NCBI GenBank assembly: GCA_903915655.1
Contig: CAIWTU010000093.1
Location: 1-64,000 of the forward strand
Reading direction: 5' to 3'
Length of the DNA: 64,000 bases
Source: an uncultured Geobacter sp.
GTDB lineage: Bacteria; Desulfobacterota; Desulfuromonadia; Geobacterales; Geobacteraceae
Shown: piece after piece, positions 36,758-45,728 of the stretch
How the letters are laid out: each line of letters opens with the position of its first letter
Numbering within the stretch: the first letter of the stretch is position 1
Notes under the pieces: model-generated
What the model saw: only the letters and a program-made list of their open reading frames with translations
The model's database searches: none
Told to the model about the DNA's origin: nothing
Position numbers and translations under genes: made by a program

Positions 36758-39700
36758 TTAGACTTTCTCTGGGGTGGGCTTAAAGGTCATTGCTGCCATG
36801 TTTTCGTAGAGGGCAAAACGTCTGGCGGTTACCTCGTTACCCCTTTTCATCAGTTCGGCGGACATGGCCGGATTTTTCTTCATCAGGACACGGTAACGGT
36901 TTTCGCCCATCGCGTATTCTTCGAAAGAGATAGTCGGCGCCTTGCTATCCAGCTGGAGCGGGTTCTTCCCCTGCGCGATAAGGTCCGGATTGAAGCGGTA
37001 GAGAGGCCAGTGGCCGCAGGCAACCGCCTTTTTCTGCTCGTCCACGGCCGTGGTCATGTTAATGCCGTGTGCTATGCAGTGTGCATACGCAATTACCAGC
37101 GAAGGTCCGTTGAATGCTTCCGCCTCGAGAAGGGTCTTTACCGCATGAGCCGGGTTCGCGAGGGAAATGGATGCCACATATGCCGTAGCGTATGTCATCG
37201 CCATCATCCCTAGGTCTTTTTTCGGAGATCCCTTGCCACTGGATGCGAATTGCGCCACGGCGCCGAGAGGGGTTGCCTTGGAGGCCTGACCGCCGGTATT
37301 CGAATAAACTTCGGTGTCGAGGACCAGGATATTAATATTCCTGCTGGAAGCGACGACATGGTCGAGACCGCCATAACCGATATCGTAGGCCCAGCCGTCA
37401 CCGCCTATGCTCCAGATCGATTTGTCTACCAGGTAGTCTGCCACGGTCAGGAGACGTTTGGCAGTGGCTTCCGTGCAGTCTTTGAGGGCTGTCTTGAGTT
37501 TTGCAATCCTGACGCGCTGAGTCTCTATGCCGGTCTGATCAGACTGATCGGCGTTTTTGATCTCGGTGACAAGTCCCTTCACTGAATCACAGGAGGAACA
37601 GGAGCAGTTGTCCAGTTCTTCCAGCAGTTCCAGGGCCATTACCTTGAACTTGTCCACGGCTAGCCGCATGCCGAAGCCGAACTCGGCGTTGTCCTCGAAT
37701 AGCGAGTTGGACCAGCTGGGTCCACGTCCGTCAGCACGTTTGGCCCAAGGGGTGGTGGGGAGGTTGCCGCCGAAAATGGAGGTGCAGCCGGTGGCGTTGG
37801 CTATCATGGCCCGGTCACCAAAGAGCTGGGAAAGGAGCTTCAGGTAAGGAGTTTCCCCGCAGCCGGCGCAGGCGCCGGAGAACTCGAACAGCGGGCGAAT
37901 GAGTTGACTCCCTCGCAGGGAGTCGAGTTTGACCTTGGTAGAATCGACGTCGGGGATCGAGAGGAAGAAGTCGAAATTGGCCGCCTCGCTTGAGCGTAGC
38001 GGCGGCTGGAACGCCATGTTGATTGCCTTGTGCTCCGGGTTTGACTTGTCCTTGGCGGGACAGTTGTAGGCGCATGCGCCGCAACCGGTACAGTCCTCGG
38101 GGGCGACCTGTATGGTAAATTTCTTCCCTTTCATCTCATTGATCTTGCACTCTACGGACTTGAAGTTTTCCGGGGCGCCTTCCAGGCAGGAGTCGTCGTA
38201 TGCCTTCATCCGGATTGTAGCGTGGGGGCAGACGAAGGAACAGATCCCGCATTGCAGACAGAGGTCGGCATCCCATACCGGAATCTCGTTGGCAATGTTC
38301 CGTTTCTCGAATTGGGAGGTGGCGGTGGGGAAGGTGCCATCGACAGGCATCAGGGAAACCGGCAGGTTATCCCCCATACCCGCGATGATCGGAGTGGTAA
38401 CATCCCTGATGAATGGTGTGAGTGTAGCAGCAACGTGTTGCGGCTTCCTGGCGGTGCTGTTCGCGCTTGTCTGAACCTTCACCTCTTTATAGTTGTTCAG
38501 GCCTGCTTCCAGCGCCAGATAGTTCATTTCAACGACCTTGTCGCCGGCCTTCCCGTACGATTTCTTTATGGCGTCCCTGATATGGCTAACGGCCGTATCC
38601 AGAGGGATGATGTTGGAAATCTTGAAAAAAGCTGCCTGCATTATAGTGTTGATGCGGGGGCCGAGACCGATCTGATTGCCAAGATGTACGCCGTCGATCA
38701 CGAAGAACCTGAGCTCTTTATCAATGATCTGCCGTTGTACTTCAACCGGGATTCTGTCCCATACCTCGGCTGCTTCAAAAGGGGAGTTAAGGAGGAATGT
38801 TGCCCCTTTCTTTGCCTTGGAGAGCATGTCGAATTTCTCCAGAAAGGAGAAGTTGTGGCACGCTATAAAGTCGGCTTCCTGAACCAGGTAGGGCGCGCGG
38901 ATATAGTTCTCGCCGAAACGGAGGTGTGAAGTGGTCATCGAGCCGGACTTCTTTGAGTCGTAAACGAAGTAGGCCTGGGCGTTATTATCTGTCAGTTCGC
39001 CTATAATCTTGATCGAGTTCTTGTTTGCCCCCACTGTTCCGTCGGAGCCGAGCCCGAAAAACATGGCCTGGTAGATGCCCTCCATCGGATTGAAATAGTC
39101 GGGGTCGAAGTCGAGGCTGCAGCCGGTTACATCTTCGGTAATCCCGACGACAAAGTGTTTTTTCGGTTTTGCGGTGTCGAGGTTTTCAAAGACGGCCTTG
39201 ACGTGGGCAGGGGTGAACTCCTTGGAACCCAAGCCGTAGCGGCCGCCGACGATCAGAGGGTAACCGCTTAACGGGAAGTCGTCATCAGCCATTGCTTCGC
39301 CGATCGCGGTGCGAACATCCATGTAGAGAGGCTCGCCCAGAGAGCCCGGCTCCTTTGTTCGATCAAGCACGGCAATTTTATTGACTGTACCGGGGAGGGC
39401 GGAAATAAAAGCCTTCAGAGGGAAGGGGCGATAGAGGCGGATCTTGACTACCCCTACCCTCTCTCCCCTGGCTACCAGGTTTTCTACTGTCTCATGGGCA
39501 GTGTCGGCTCCAGAGCCCATCATTACGATTACCTTGTCGGCATCAGGGGCGCCGATGTAGTCCACAAGCTTGTAGTGGCGACCGACCAGCTTGGCCAGCC
39601 TCCCCATCTCTTCTTCTACGATCTCTATACATTTGGGATAGTACGGGTTGACAGTCTCCCTCCCCTGGAAGTAGACATCCGGGTTCTGGGCGGTTCCTCG

Positions 39701-40345
39701 CAAAACTGGATTATCGGGTGAAAGGGCGCGGGCCTTGTGGGCGGTAATCATCTCATCATCCAGCATGGCGCGCATATCATCGAAGGTAAGTTTTTCTACC
39801 TTGAGCACTTCGTGTGAGGTGCGGAATCCGTCGAAGAAGTGGAGAAAAGGAATCCTCGCCCGAAGTGTAGCTGCCTGGGCTATCAGGGCAAGGTCCATAA
39901 CTTCCTGAGAATTGTTGGAGCAGAGCATTGCCCATCCAGTGGAACGGCACGACATGACATCCGAATGATCTCCGAATATAGATAACGCCTGTGCCGCGAT
40001 AGCCCTGGCCGATACATGGAAAACAGTGGGGGTCAGCTCTCCCGCTATCTTGAACATGTTCGGTATCATTAACAGCAGGCCCTGGCTGGCGGTAAATGTC
40101 GTTGTCAGTGCCCCGGCCTGGAGCGCGCCGTGAACAGCGCCCGCAGCTCCACCCTCGGACTGCATCTCCATAACGCTTGGTATGGTGCCCCAGATATTTC
40201 TTTCCCCCCGAGCACTTTTTTCGTCGGAAATCTCTCCCATTACCGAGGAGGGTGTAATTGGATATATGGCAATTACTTCGTTGGTGGCATGTGCTACATG
40301 TGCTGCGGCGGTATTACCGTCAATGGTAATTTTTCCCCGTTTCAT
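36758..40345 (-). CDS. por: Pyruvate:ferredoxin (flavodoxin) oxidoreductase, single chain
   Basis: A 1195-residue homodimer-type enzyme that interconverts pyruvate and acetyl-CoA + CO2 with ferredoxin. All domains are fused: TPP-binding domain I (ITIDGNTAAAHVAHATNEV), the gamma-like domain, a two-cluster ferredoxin domain (CLQCGICSFVCPHATIR and CTGCGACAYNCP, about 690-760), and C-terminal TPP domain (GDGWAYDIGYGGLDHV). Pairs of Cys near the TPP domain supply the third cluster. A strong ribosome site (gggagggag) precedes the start. The dnaX-ybaB-recR-por order fits what I recall for Geobacter. Confidence 0.96.
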   Translation of the reverse strand: MKRGKITIDGNTAAAHVAHATNEVIAIYPITPSSVMGEISDEKSARGERNIWGTIPSVMEMQSEGGAAGAVHGALQAGALTTTFTASQGLLLMIPNMFKIAGELTPTVFHVSARAIAAQALSIFGDHSDVMSCRSTGWAMLCSNNSQEVMDLALIAQAATLRARIPFLHFFDGFRTSHEVLKVEKLTFDDMRAMLDDEMITAHKARALSPDNPVLRGTAQNPDVYFQGRETVNPYYPKCIEIVEEEMGRLAKLVGRHYKLVDYIGAPDADKVIVMMGSGADTAHETVENLVARGERVGVVKIRLYRPFPLKAFISALPGTVNKIAVLDRTKEPGSLGEPLYMDVRTAIGEAMADDDFPLSGYPLIVGGRYGLGSKEFTPAHVKAVFENLDTAKPKKHFVVGITEDVTGCSLDFDPDYFNPMEGIYQAMFFGLGSDGTVGANKNSIKIIGELTDNNAQAYFVYDSKKSGSMTTSHLRFGENYIRAPYLVQEADFIACHNFSFLEKFDMLSKAKKGATFLLNSPFEAAEVWDRIPVEVQRQIIDKELRFFVIDGVHLGNQIGLGPRINTIMQAAFFKISNIIPLDTAVSHIRDAIKKSYGKAGDKVVEMNYLALEAGLNNYKEVKVQTSANSTARKPQHVAATLTPFIRDVTTPIIAGMGDNLPVSLMPVDGTFPTATSQFEKRNIANEIPVWDADLCLQCGICSFVCPHATIRMKAYDDSCLEGAPENFKSVECKINEMKGKKFTIQVAPEDCTGCGACAYNCPAKDKSNPEHKAINMAFQPPLRSSEAANFDFFLSIPDVDSTKVKLDSLRGSQLIRPLFEFSGACAGCGETPYLKLLSQLFGDRAMIANATGCTSIFGGNLPTTPWAKRADGRGPSWSNSLFEDNAEFGFGMRLAVDKFKVMALELLEELDNCSCSSCDSVKGLVTEIKNADQSDQTGIETQRVRIAKLKTALKDCTEATAKRLLTVADYLVDKSIWSIGGDGWAYDIGYGGLDHVVASSRNINILVLDTEVYSNTGGQASKATPLGAVAQFASSGKGSPKKDLGMMAMTYATAYVASISLANPAHAVKTLLEAEAFNGPSLVIAYAHCIAHGINMTTAVDEQKKAVACGHWPLYRFNPDLIAQGKNPLQLDSKAPTISFEEYAMGENRYRVLMKKNPAMSAELMKRGNEVTARRFALYENMAAMTFKPTPEKV

Positions 40346-40426
40346 AGAAACTCCCTCCCAAGATAATGCAGTTTATTGTTCAAAATGAAGTCCCGAGATA
40401 CATTCAGTATCTGTCAATGTACCAGA

Positions 40427-41020
40427 TTATAGTATATTACGCCCTTCTACGGCCTTTTGGACGGTAGCGGTATCTACATATTCAAGGTCACTCCCTAGAG
40501 GGATCCCGTAAGCAAGCCTTGTTAATTTAATGCCGAGTGGTTTTATAAGCTTTGTAAGGTAAAGGGCCGTGGCCTCGCCCTCAACAGAAAAATTTGTGGC
40601 AAGCAGAACTTCCTTTACCATGCCCCCTCGCAATCTTTCCAGTAACTGGTTTATCCTCAGATTCCCGGGCATAACCCCATTCAGGGGGGATAGCGCACCA
40701 TGTAAAACATGGTAGCGCCCCTTGAATGCTCCGCTTCTTTCGATAGCCATTAAATCCTGCGGCTCTTCTACTACACAAATTGCTGTGGCATCCCTGCTGC
40801 CGGAGCATATGTAGCATGGGTCGTCTTCGGTAATGGCGTAACAGGTTGAACAGAATCTAACGCTGTTTTGGACTTCCCGCAGGCTTTCAGCGAGAGCAGT
40901 TCCGTTCGCGGGAGATTTCAGCAGATGAAGGGCCAGCCTTAATGCTGTTTTCTCGCCGACACCAGGCAGTTTCTTCAGTTCTCCGATAAGTTTTGTCAAC
41001 GATTTAGAAAGATATATCAT
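40427..41020 (-). CDS. recR: Recombination mediator RecR
   Basis: Part of the RecFOR pathway that loads RecA on gapped DNA. The helix-hairpin-helix LKKLPGVGEKTALRLALHLL, the four-Cys zinc finger (CSTC...CYIC) and the Toprim domain (CVVEEPQDLMAIE) are all visible. I took the ATG at 41020 (198 residues), which matches the usual RecR N-terminus. An in-frame TTG at 41041 would add seven residues. Neither has a clear ribosome site. Confidence 0.93.
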   Translation of the reverse strand: MIYLSKSLTKLIGELKKLPGVGEKTALRLALHLLKSPANGTALAESLREVQNSVRFCSTCYAITEDDPCYICSGSRDATAICVVEEPQDLMAIERSGAFKGRYHVLHGALSPLNGVMPGNLRINQLLERLRGGMVKEVLLATNFSVEGEATALYLTKLIKPLGIKLTRLAYGIPLGSDLEYVDTATVQKAVEGRNIL

Positions 41021-41366
41021 AAGTTTTTTAGTGAATGTCAATCATAGCATATCAAACAGTGTTTGTTAATAAAAAATTAAATTGTCTTGTCTCTGTGGGA
41101 TAGTAAAGGATCTTCTTTCCGGAAGTAGATGACAGGGGAGTAAAATATAAAGGGATAAATTCGAGACTCTTGCAAAATGATTGTCATCCCCGAATGCCTC
41201 TATCGGAGATCGGGTTTTTTCAGTCAGTTACAATCTGAATTCCGGCTGGAAGCCTGCGGGAATGACAAATATTTCTGTTTTTGCAAGAGGCTTACTCAAG
41301 AACAAGATGTGAGTCTTCAGTCTGAATTCGGGAGAAGGGTAATCGTCTCTTCCCCCGCCCGAGGTA
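41021..41366. other. Intergenic stretch between ybaB and recR
   Basis: About 345 bases without a credible gene. Most of it is a palindromic MITE-like element (41164-41291, listed separately). The rest is A/T-rich and presumably holds the recR promoter, which I cannot place with confidence. Confidence 0.6.
41164..41291. repeat. MITE-like palindromic element between ybaB and recR
   Basis: The ends match as inverted copies in two steps: gactcttgcaaa (41164-41175) with tttgcaagaggc (about 41280-41291), and ttgtcatccccg with cgggaatgacaa inside them. The interior has no gene. The tgtcattcccg type of end is common in small non-autonomous repeats. Confidence 0.65.
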
Positions 41367-41681
41367 CTAGATGATTCCGGGAATGCTGAGCCCACCGGTA
41401 ATCTTGCTCATTTCCGCGGATAATTCGGTCTGTACCTTTTTCAGCGCTTCATTGATTGCCGATACGACCAGATCCTGCAACATTTCGACATCGTCCGGAT
41501 CTACCGCCTCCTTTTTTATTGTAAGAGAGAGTATCTGGTTCTTTCCGTTGACAACCGCTGTAACCGCTCCGCCACCGACAGTGGCCTCGGCTGTTTTCTG
41601 AGCGGCTTCTTCCTGCAGGCGTGCCATTTTTTGCTGCATCATCTGGGCTTGTTTCATTATCTGAGCGAGACCTTTGGACAT
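41367..41681 (-). CDS. ybaB: YbaB/EbfC nucleoid-associated protein
   Basis: A 104-residue DNA-binding protein that forms tweezer-like dimers. N-terminal helix with MKQAQMMQQKMARLQEE, a central strand pair (VTAVVNGKNQILSLTIKKEAVDP), and a C-terminal helix. It lies between dnaX and recR, as is usual. A strong ribosome site (cggagg) precedes the ATG. Confidence 0.95.
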   Translation of the reverse strand: MSKGLAQIMKQAQMMQQKMARLQEEAAQKTAEATVGGGAVTAVVNGKNQILSLTIKKEAVDPDDVEMLQDLVVSAINEALKKVQTELSAEMSKITGGLSIPGII

Positions 41682-41752
41682 GCTGAAAAACCTCCGTGTA
41701 GTATCTTTAACGTCGTCCGATTTGTGAGTTTAACCGGATAGTGCGCAATCTT

Positions 41753-43420
41753 TTATATTTCCTTTATCTCTACTATTTTACCGCCAAAAATCTCCAGGGC
41801 TGTGGCAACTGTGGGGTGGCTTTTCGCTTCCCTTTCAAGTTCTGCAAGATGTCGATTCGCCTCGATGCTTTTCTCCTCCAGCAAGGATGGGGGAAGGTCG
41901 GCTGCTTCGACGGAGAGGGAAACCATTTCTATGGTTGGATTGGTTCGGAAAAATTGCCGGGTCAATTCAGTGAGAGCCTGCATTGCATCCGGATCTTTCA
42001 GGCTGATAAGAGAAAATGAGCCTGCCGGGAAACCAATCCTCAGTGACTCTGCAGAAACCAGCAACGGTCGGCCGCTTTCCAGCATTGAACCGAGCCTTGC
42101 CTTTCTCTCCTTGACATAAGCAACAAAAGCCGGCCACTCCCCTTCGGCCACGGTATGTTCAGGCGCTTTGTCGGTCGTCTTGGAAGTAATCGTCGAATTG
42201 ATTGATTCCGAAGCAAGGCTGCCAGCTGCAGAAGGTTTTCCGGGGGATGAGTTGCCAGCCGGGGGGCGACAGTTTGTTTGGAGCCCCTCCAGGCCCTTAA
42301 TTCTGGCCAGAATTTCGTTGACAGGTACGGCCGGTGCCAGCGAGGACATCTTTACCAGCGCCATCTCGAGAATCAGACGGGAAAAACTCGAAGAAGCCAT
42401 TTCACTCTCGGCCTTCAGCAGAATGGAGATATGCCGCTGAAGGTCCTCGAGTTGCACGCAAGTTGCCTGCCCGGCCAGTTCAGTTAACTCTCCTTCCGCC
42501 AGATCTAGAAGTTCGGAAGAATTTTTCGTCAAGCGCACCATGACAAGATTTCTGAAATGCCCTATAAGCTCCTGGCAATATTGGCGCATGTTATAGCCCT
42601 GGTCGTCGACCCTTTTCACTATATCGAAGAGTGGCGGGTATTCTCGAGCAAAAACAGCCAGGGCAGTTTCGAACAGCAGGCGTCTGTCAACAACCCCGAG
42701 TAGAGCGGTGACCTCGTTCTCGGCCACGGTATCTCCGCAAAAAGAGAGGACCTGGTCCATGGTGGAGAGCGCATCACGCATGCTGCCGTCCCCCTTGCGG
42801 GCTATGGTTGTCAAGGCAAGATCGCTTATTACTATTTTTTCCTGCTCAGAGATGTACCGGAGCCGGGCCACAATTTTTTGTAGCGGAATTCTTTTAAAAT
42901 CGAACCGCTGGCACCGGGACAGTATTGTCACGGGGATCTTGTGCGGCTCGGTTGTGGCAAAGATGAATTTTACGTGCGGAGGAGGCTCTTCCAGGGTCTT
43001 CAGGAGGGCATTGAAGGCGCTGATGGAAAGCATGTGAACTTCGTCGATGATAAAAATTTTGAAACGGCAACTGGAGGGAAGATATTTTATGTTTTCCCGC
43101 AATTCCCGGATGTCATCCACCCCGGTATTTGAAGCGCCGTCGATTTCAAAAACATCGGCAGCGTTGCCGGCGGTTATGGAGCTGCAGGAAGGACAGACGT
43201 TACATGGTTCGGTTTTTTGACCCTTTTCGCATTCCAGCGCTTTGGCCAGGATACGGGCAGCAGTGGTTTTCCCGACACCACGCGCGCCTGTAAAAAGAAA
43301 CGCATGTGCGACCCTGCCAGATTCTATCGCATTCTGTAAGGTCCGGCAGATATGCTCCTGTCCGACAAGATCACCGAATGTCTGGGGTCGCCATTTTCTG
43401 GCCAGTACAAGGTAGGACAC
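41753..43420 (-). CDS. dnaX: DNA polymerase III gamma/tau subunit
   Basis: Clamp-loader ATPase, 555 residues. Walker A is GARGVGKTTAARIL, followed by the zinc site (CEKG...CNVCPSC), Walker B with IIDEVHMLS, and the SRC arginine finger. Domain III follows. The C-terminal third is a Ser/Thr/Pro-rich linker and a tau-like end. I see no evident slippery site for making a separate gamma form. The start is GTG. Confidence 0.95.
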   Translation of the reverse strand: MSYLVLARKWRPQTFGDLVGQEHICRTLQNAIESGRVAHAFLFTGARGVGKTTAARILAKALECEKGQKTEPCNVCPSCSSITAGNAADVFEIDGASNTGVDDIRELRENIKYLPSSCRFKIFIIDEVHMLSISAFNALLKTLEEPPPHVKFIFATTEPHKIPVTILSRCQRFDFKRIPLQKIVARLRYISEQEKIVISDLALTTIARKGDGSMRDALSTMDQVLSFCGDTVAENEVTALLGVVDRRLLFETALAVFAREYPPLFDIVKRVDDQGYNMRQYCQELIGHFRNLVMVRLTKNSSELLDLAEGELTELAGQATCVQLEDLQRHISILLKAESEMASSSFSRLILEMALVKMSSLAPAVPVNEILARIKGLEGLQTNCRPPAGNSSPGKPSAAGSLASESINSTITSKTTDKAPEHTVAEGEWPAFVAYVKERKARLGSMLESGRPLLVSAESLRIGFPAGSFSLISLKDPDAMQALTELTRQFFRTNPTIEMVSLSVEAADLPPSLLEEKSIEANRHLAELEREAKSHPTVATALEIFGGKIVEIKEI

Positions 43421-43556
43421 GTGATTGCAGCCTCATGGGTCTGATCTGTTATGAAAACGATTTACGGCTTGATTCTTGACTGCCTGGTGAATCGTCAATC
43501 TGAAAAATCCGCCGAGTCAGGCCTCTGCTGGGAGATAAATCAAATTTGCGGACATA

Positions 43557-43664
43557 GCTGATAGCTGGGCTACCCTGCGGCACAAGGGGGGAATTACTGC
43601 CGCTGCTTCCTTCCGGACCTGACGGGGTTCGTAACTTCCCTTTGCGCAGGACCCAGCTATCAGC
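43557..43664 (-). ncRNA. ffs: Signal recognition particle RNA (small bacterial 4.5S type)
   Basis: The minus strand carries GTCAGGTCCGGAAGGAAGCA (within 43602-43623), the conserved Ffh-binding tip. The arms on both sides pair over the whole length, ending with gctgatagctggg / cccagctatcagc. The size of about 100 nt suits the one-stem bacterial type. It lies just upstream of dnaX, a common position. Confidence 0.93.
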
Positions 43665-43842
43665 CATGCCCGCAAAAAAAATAACGACAAAATAACCTAG
43701 CATATACCTGATACAGCAAGAAATTTACCCTACTAAATATCACGTAACCAGATTTCTGTCAAAACATTAAACTGACAGGTTGCGAGAGGCTAAAGAATGA
43801 AGCGGAGTGAGGCCGCCCGCCTGGAGGAAGTTACTGCAATTG
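43665..43842. other. Intergenic stretch between the SRP RNA and the cyclase gene
   Basis: About 180 bases with no clear gene. A 21-base segment (43753-43773, tttctgtcaaaacattaaac...) matches 9648-9668 except for one base. The SRP RNA promoter must lie here on the minus strand, but no strong -35/-10 pair stands out. Confidence 0.5.
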
Positions 43843-44649
43843 CTAAGGTAACACCGCAAATACACGCGCGGGTGCTCCTGTGCCGTTTTTTATGAACATC
43901 GGAATGACGTAAAGCAGGGCGCCCGATTCCGGAATTTTTTCCAGGTTTGCAACGTTTTCAAGAGCAAGCTTCTGTGCGTTGCAGATTTCTCGATGGACCT
44001 TGAACTCCTTTGAAGATCCTGGATCAATACTCGGCGTATCGATGGCAATGCCGGTGATCGTCCGTTTTGTCAGGAGAAAGGCGACGGCTTCCGCCGAAAA
44101 TCCGGGGAAGTGAAGCTCTGCAACTGCATCCTTGCCGGTTTTTTCAGTACCGAGCACTTCTTTTCGGTTTGGGTAGAAACGCCCATCGATACCACTCTGC
44201 ATAATAACCCACGCCCCTTGAGGAATGCGGCCATGCTTTTTTTCCCAGGCATGAATATCTTCCAGAGTCAGTTGATAGTCTCGATTTGCCAAAGACTTGT
44301 TCGAAACGTCGATTTTAGCCGCAGGTCCAATCCATTCTTGAAGCGGAATCTGGCCGATGGTGCGTCCCTGTTCAGAAAAATGAATCGGCGCATCAACATG
44401 CGTACCGCCATGTTCCGATGCTGCATACTGATTGGACGCATACCAATAGCCCCCCTCTGAGGCCCCTTTGAATATCACCGTTGGGGTAAAAGGTTTGTCG
44501 GTGGGCCAATAAATCGACTCTTCCGAAAAAGGGAAGGTCATGTCGATGAACCTTTCCTTCGGGGTTGCAGAGGAGGAAGTTGTGGCGGCAAAGAGCATTA
44601 CGGAAAAGAGCGCGAGAGTTAAAAAATGAAGGTGACTGTTGAGTTTCAT
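43843..44649 (-). CDS. Exported cyclase-family (kynurenine-formamidase-like) metal hydrolase
   Basis: A 268-residue protein of the cyclase/KynB family. The metal motif HGGTHVDAPIHF is complete, and the late DTPSIDPGSS loop with the C-terminal LEN motif is present. The N-terminus is a signal peptide (KLNSHLHFLTLALFSVMLF then AATTSSSA), so it should act in the periplasm. I chose the ATG at 44649 because AGGAGG lies just upstream; a longer frame up to 44763 adds unlikely residues. The substrate is unknown: members cleave amides, esters or lactones. It is transcribed away from tetR. Confidence 0.8.
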   Translation of the reverse strand: MKLNSHLHFLTLALFSVMLFAATTSSSATPKERFIDMTFPFSEESIYWPTDKPFTPTVIFKGASEGGYWYASNQYAASEHGGTHVDAPIHFSEQGRTIGQIPLQEWIGPAAKIDVSNKSLANRDYQLTLEDIHAWEKKHGRIPQGAWVIMQSGIDGRFYPNRKEVLGTEKTGKDAVAELHFPGFSAEAVAFLLTKRTITGIAIDTPSIDPGSSKEFKVHREICNAQKLALENVANLEKIPESGALLYVIPMFIKNGTGAPARVFAVLP

Positions 44650-44807
44650 AAGGCCTCCTTGTTTAGCAGTATCCCACAATATAGCGCAGATGTTCCGAGA
44701 AAAGAAGCCCAAACCTATTTTCTGAAAGAAGGAGGGGTAACGAATGAAAGCTCCGGCGATCAATCTGAGTTCAAATAAGGAAGGGAATACGTATCATGCA
44801 ATATAAA

Positions 44808-44853
44808 TTGACAGAGGAAGTTCAAGGCCCTATATTGAATTGAACGTTCATTC
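44808..44853 (+). promoter_or_regulatory. tetR promoter with operator
   Basis: TTGACA (44808-44813), 17 bases, TATATT (44831-44836). The 13-base motif tgaacgttcattc (44841-44853), with the palindrome tgaacgttca, covers the transcription start. The same 13 bases recur at 45498-45510 ahead of the efflux operon. Self-repression by the TetR protein is the simplest reading. Confidence 0.8.
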
Positions 44854-44877
44854 TTATGCCCAGGGCCGATACATACC

Positions 44878-45453
44878 ATGACAATAACAAACAAGCGTGA
44901 CAAGGTTGTTCAGACGGCATTGGAACTGATTGCCGAACATGGCTTTCACGCTGCTCCCATGTCCATGGTCGCTAATCGTTCCGGGGTTGCGGTCGGCACG
45001 ATCTACCGCTATTTCGAGAACAAGGACGTGTTGATCAATGAGATCTACAGAGAGGTGGAAGCGAAGCTCTACCACGTTCTCTTGGAGGGATACGCGACGG
45101 AAAATCCATTCCGGGAGCGGTTTCTCCACCTCGGTACTGCGCTGTTGCGGTATTTTATCGAAAATCCCCTCGATTTTCGCTACCTGGAGCAGTTCCACAA
45201 CTCCCCCTACGGAGTGACGTTTCGTCGGGGGAAGATTCTGGGGAAAAAGGAAGGGGGTAACGTTTTTCGCGACCTCTTCGAAGACGGCGTATCCCAGCAG
45301 ATAATAAAGGATCTTCCTCTTCTCATCCTGTTCGCCCTGGCTTTCGGCCCGCTGCTTGACGTGGCACGGGATCATATCCTTGGATTCATCACACTTGATG
45401 ATCTCCTTATTACCCGGACTATCGAGGCGTGTTGGGACGGGATCCGGCGTTAG
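44878..45453 (+). CDS. TetR-family repressor of the RND efflux operon
   Basis: A 191-residue regulator. The N-terminal helix-turn-helix (about 10-55) includes VVQTALELIAEHGFHAAPMSMVANRSGVAVGTIYRYFENKD, here described by its ends: it is a full TetR motif. The C-terminal ligand domain is unlike any I can name. Position and the shared operator make it the local regulator of the efflux genes. The ligand is unknown. Confidence 0.88.
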   Translation: MTITNKRDKVVQTALELIAEHGFHAAPMSMVANRSGVAVGTIYRYFENKDVLINEIYREVEAKLYHVLLEGYATENPFRERFLHLGTALLRYFIENPLDFRYLEQFHNSPYGVTFRRGKILGKKEGGNVFRDLFEDGVSQQIIKDLPLLILFALAFGPLLDVARDHILGFITLDDLLITRTIEACWDGIRR

Positions 45454-45497
45454 AGATTACTCTCTCTTCATGCCTGATCTCTTTTCGCTATACAAGA

Positions 45498-45510
45498 TGA
45501 ACGTTCATTC
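45498..45510 (+). promoter_or_regulatory. Second TetR operator, ahead of the efflux operon
   Basis: tgaacgttcattc, identical over 13 bases to the site in the tetR promoter. The core atgaacgttcat is a 12-base palindrome. It lies directly after a likely -10 (tataca, 45489-45494), so bound repressor would block the start of transcription. Confidence 0.8.
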
Positions 45511-45564
45511 ATCGTGAGATGGTCGACAGTGCCCCCGAAATTGAATAGACCGCAAGGATGGACC

Positions 45565-45645
45565 ATGACGACCATTTTTGTCGTTTCCATGATTGTGGTC
45601 GGGGCACTGACAGCCATCATCGCATTCGCAAAGAAGGGCAAATAA
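45565..45645 (+). CDS. 26-residue single-span membrane peptide at the head of the RND operon
   Basis: ATG to TAA encodes MTTIFVVSMIVVGALTAIIA followed by FAKKGK: one hydrophobic helix and a positively charged end, as in small bitopic inner-membrane proteins. An SD-like aaggatgg lies 4-11 bases upstream. It sits between the TetR operator and the adaptor gene on the same transcript. AcrZ of E. coli is a small helix that binds the RND pump AcrB; this peptide is shorter and not alike in sequence, so any such role is inference. A His-rich frame from ATG 45558 overlaps it and looks like a shadow. Confidence 0.5.
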   Translation: MTTIFVVSMIVVGALTAIIAFAKKGK

Positions 45646-45728
45646 CCGGCAGTAACTGTCAGGAACAGGCATAACCGACAGCTCTCCAGCCGACCGGCTG
45701 GCAATTTTTTCTTACGATAGAGGTATTT

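Noticed and set aside
43798-43896. Short + strand frame (MKRSEAARLEEV...) overlapping the end of the cyclase gene
   Set aside because: It has no clear ribosome site, overlaps a real gene on the other strand and has no recognisable family.
45558-45671. His-rich 37-codon frame overlapping the 26-residue peptide
   Set aside because: Its composition (many His and Arg) looks like an off-frame reading, while the overlapping frame gives a clean membrane helix.
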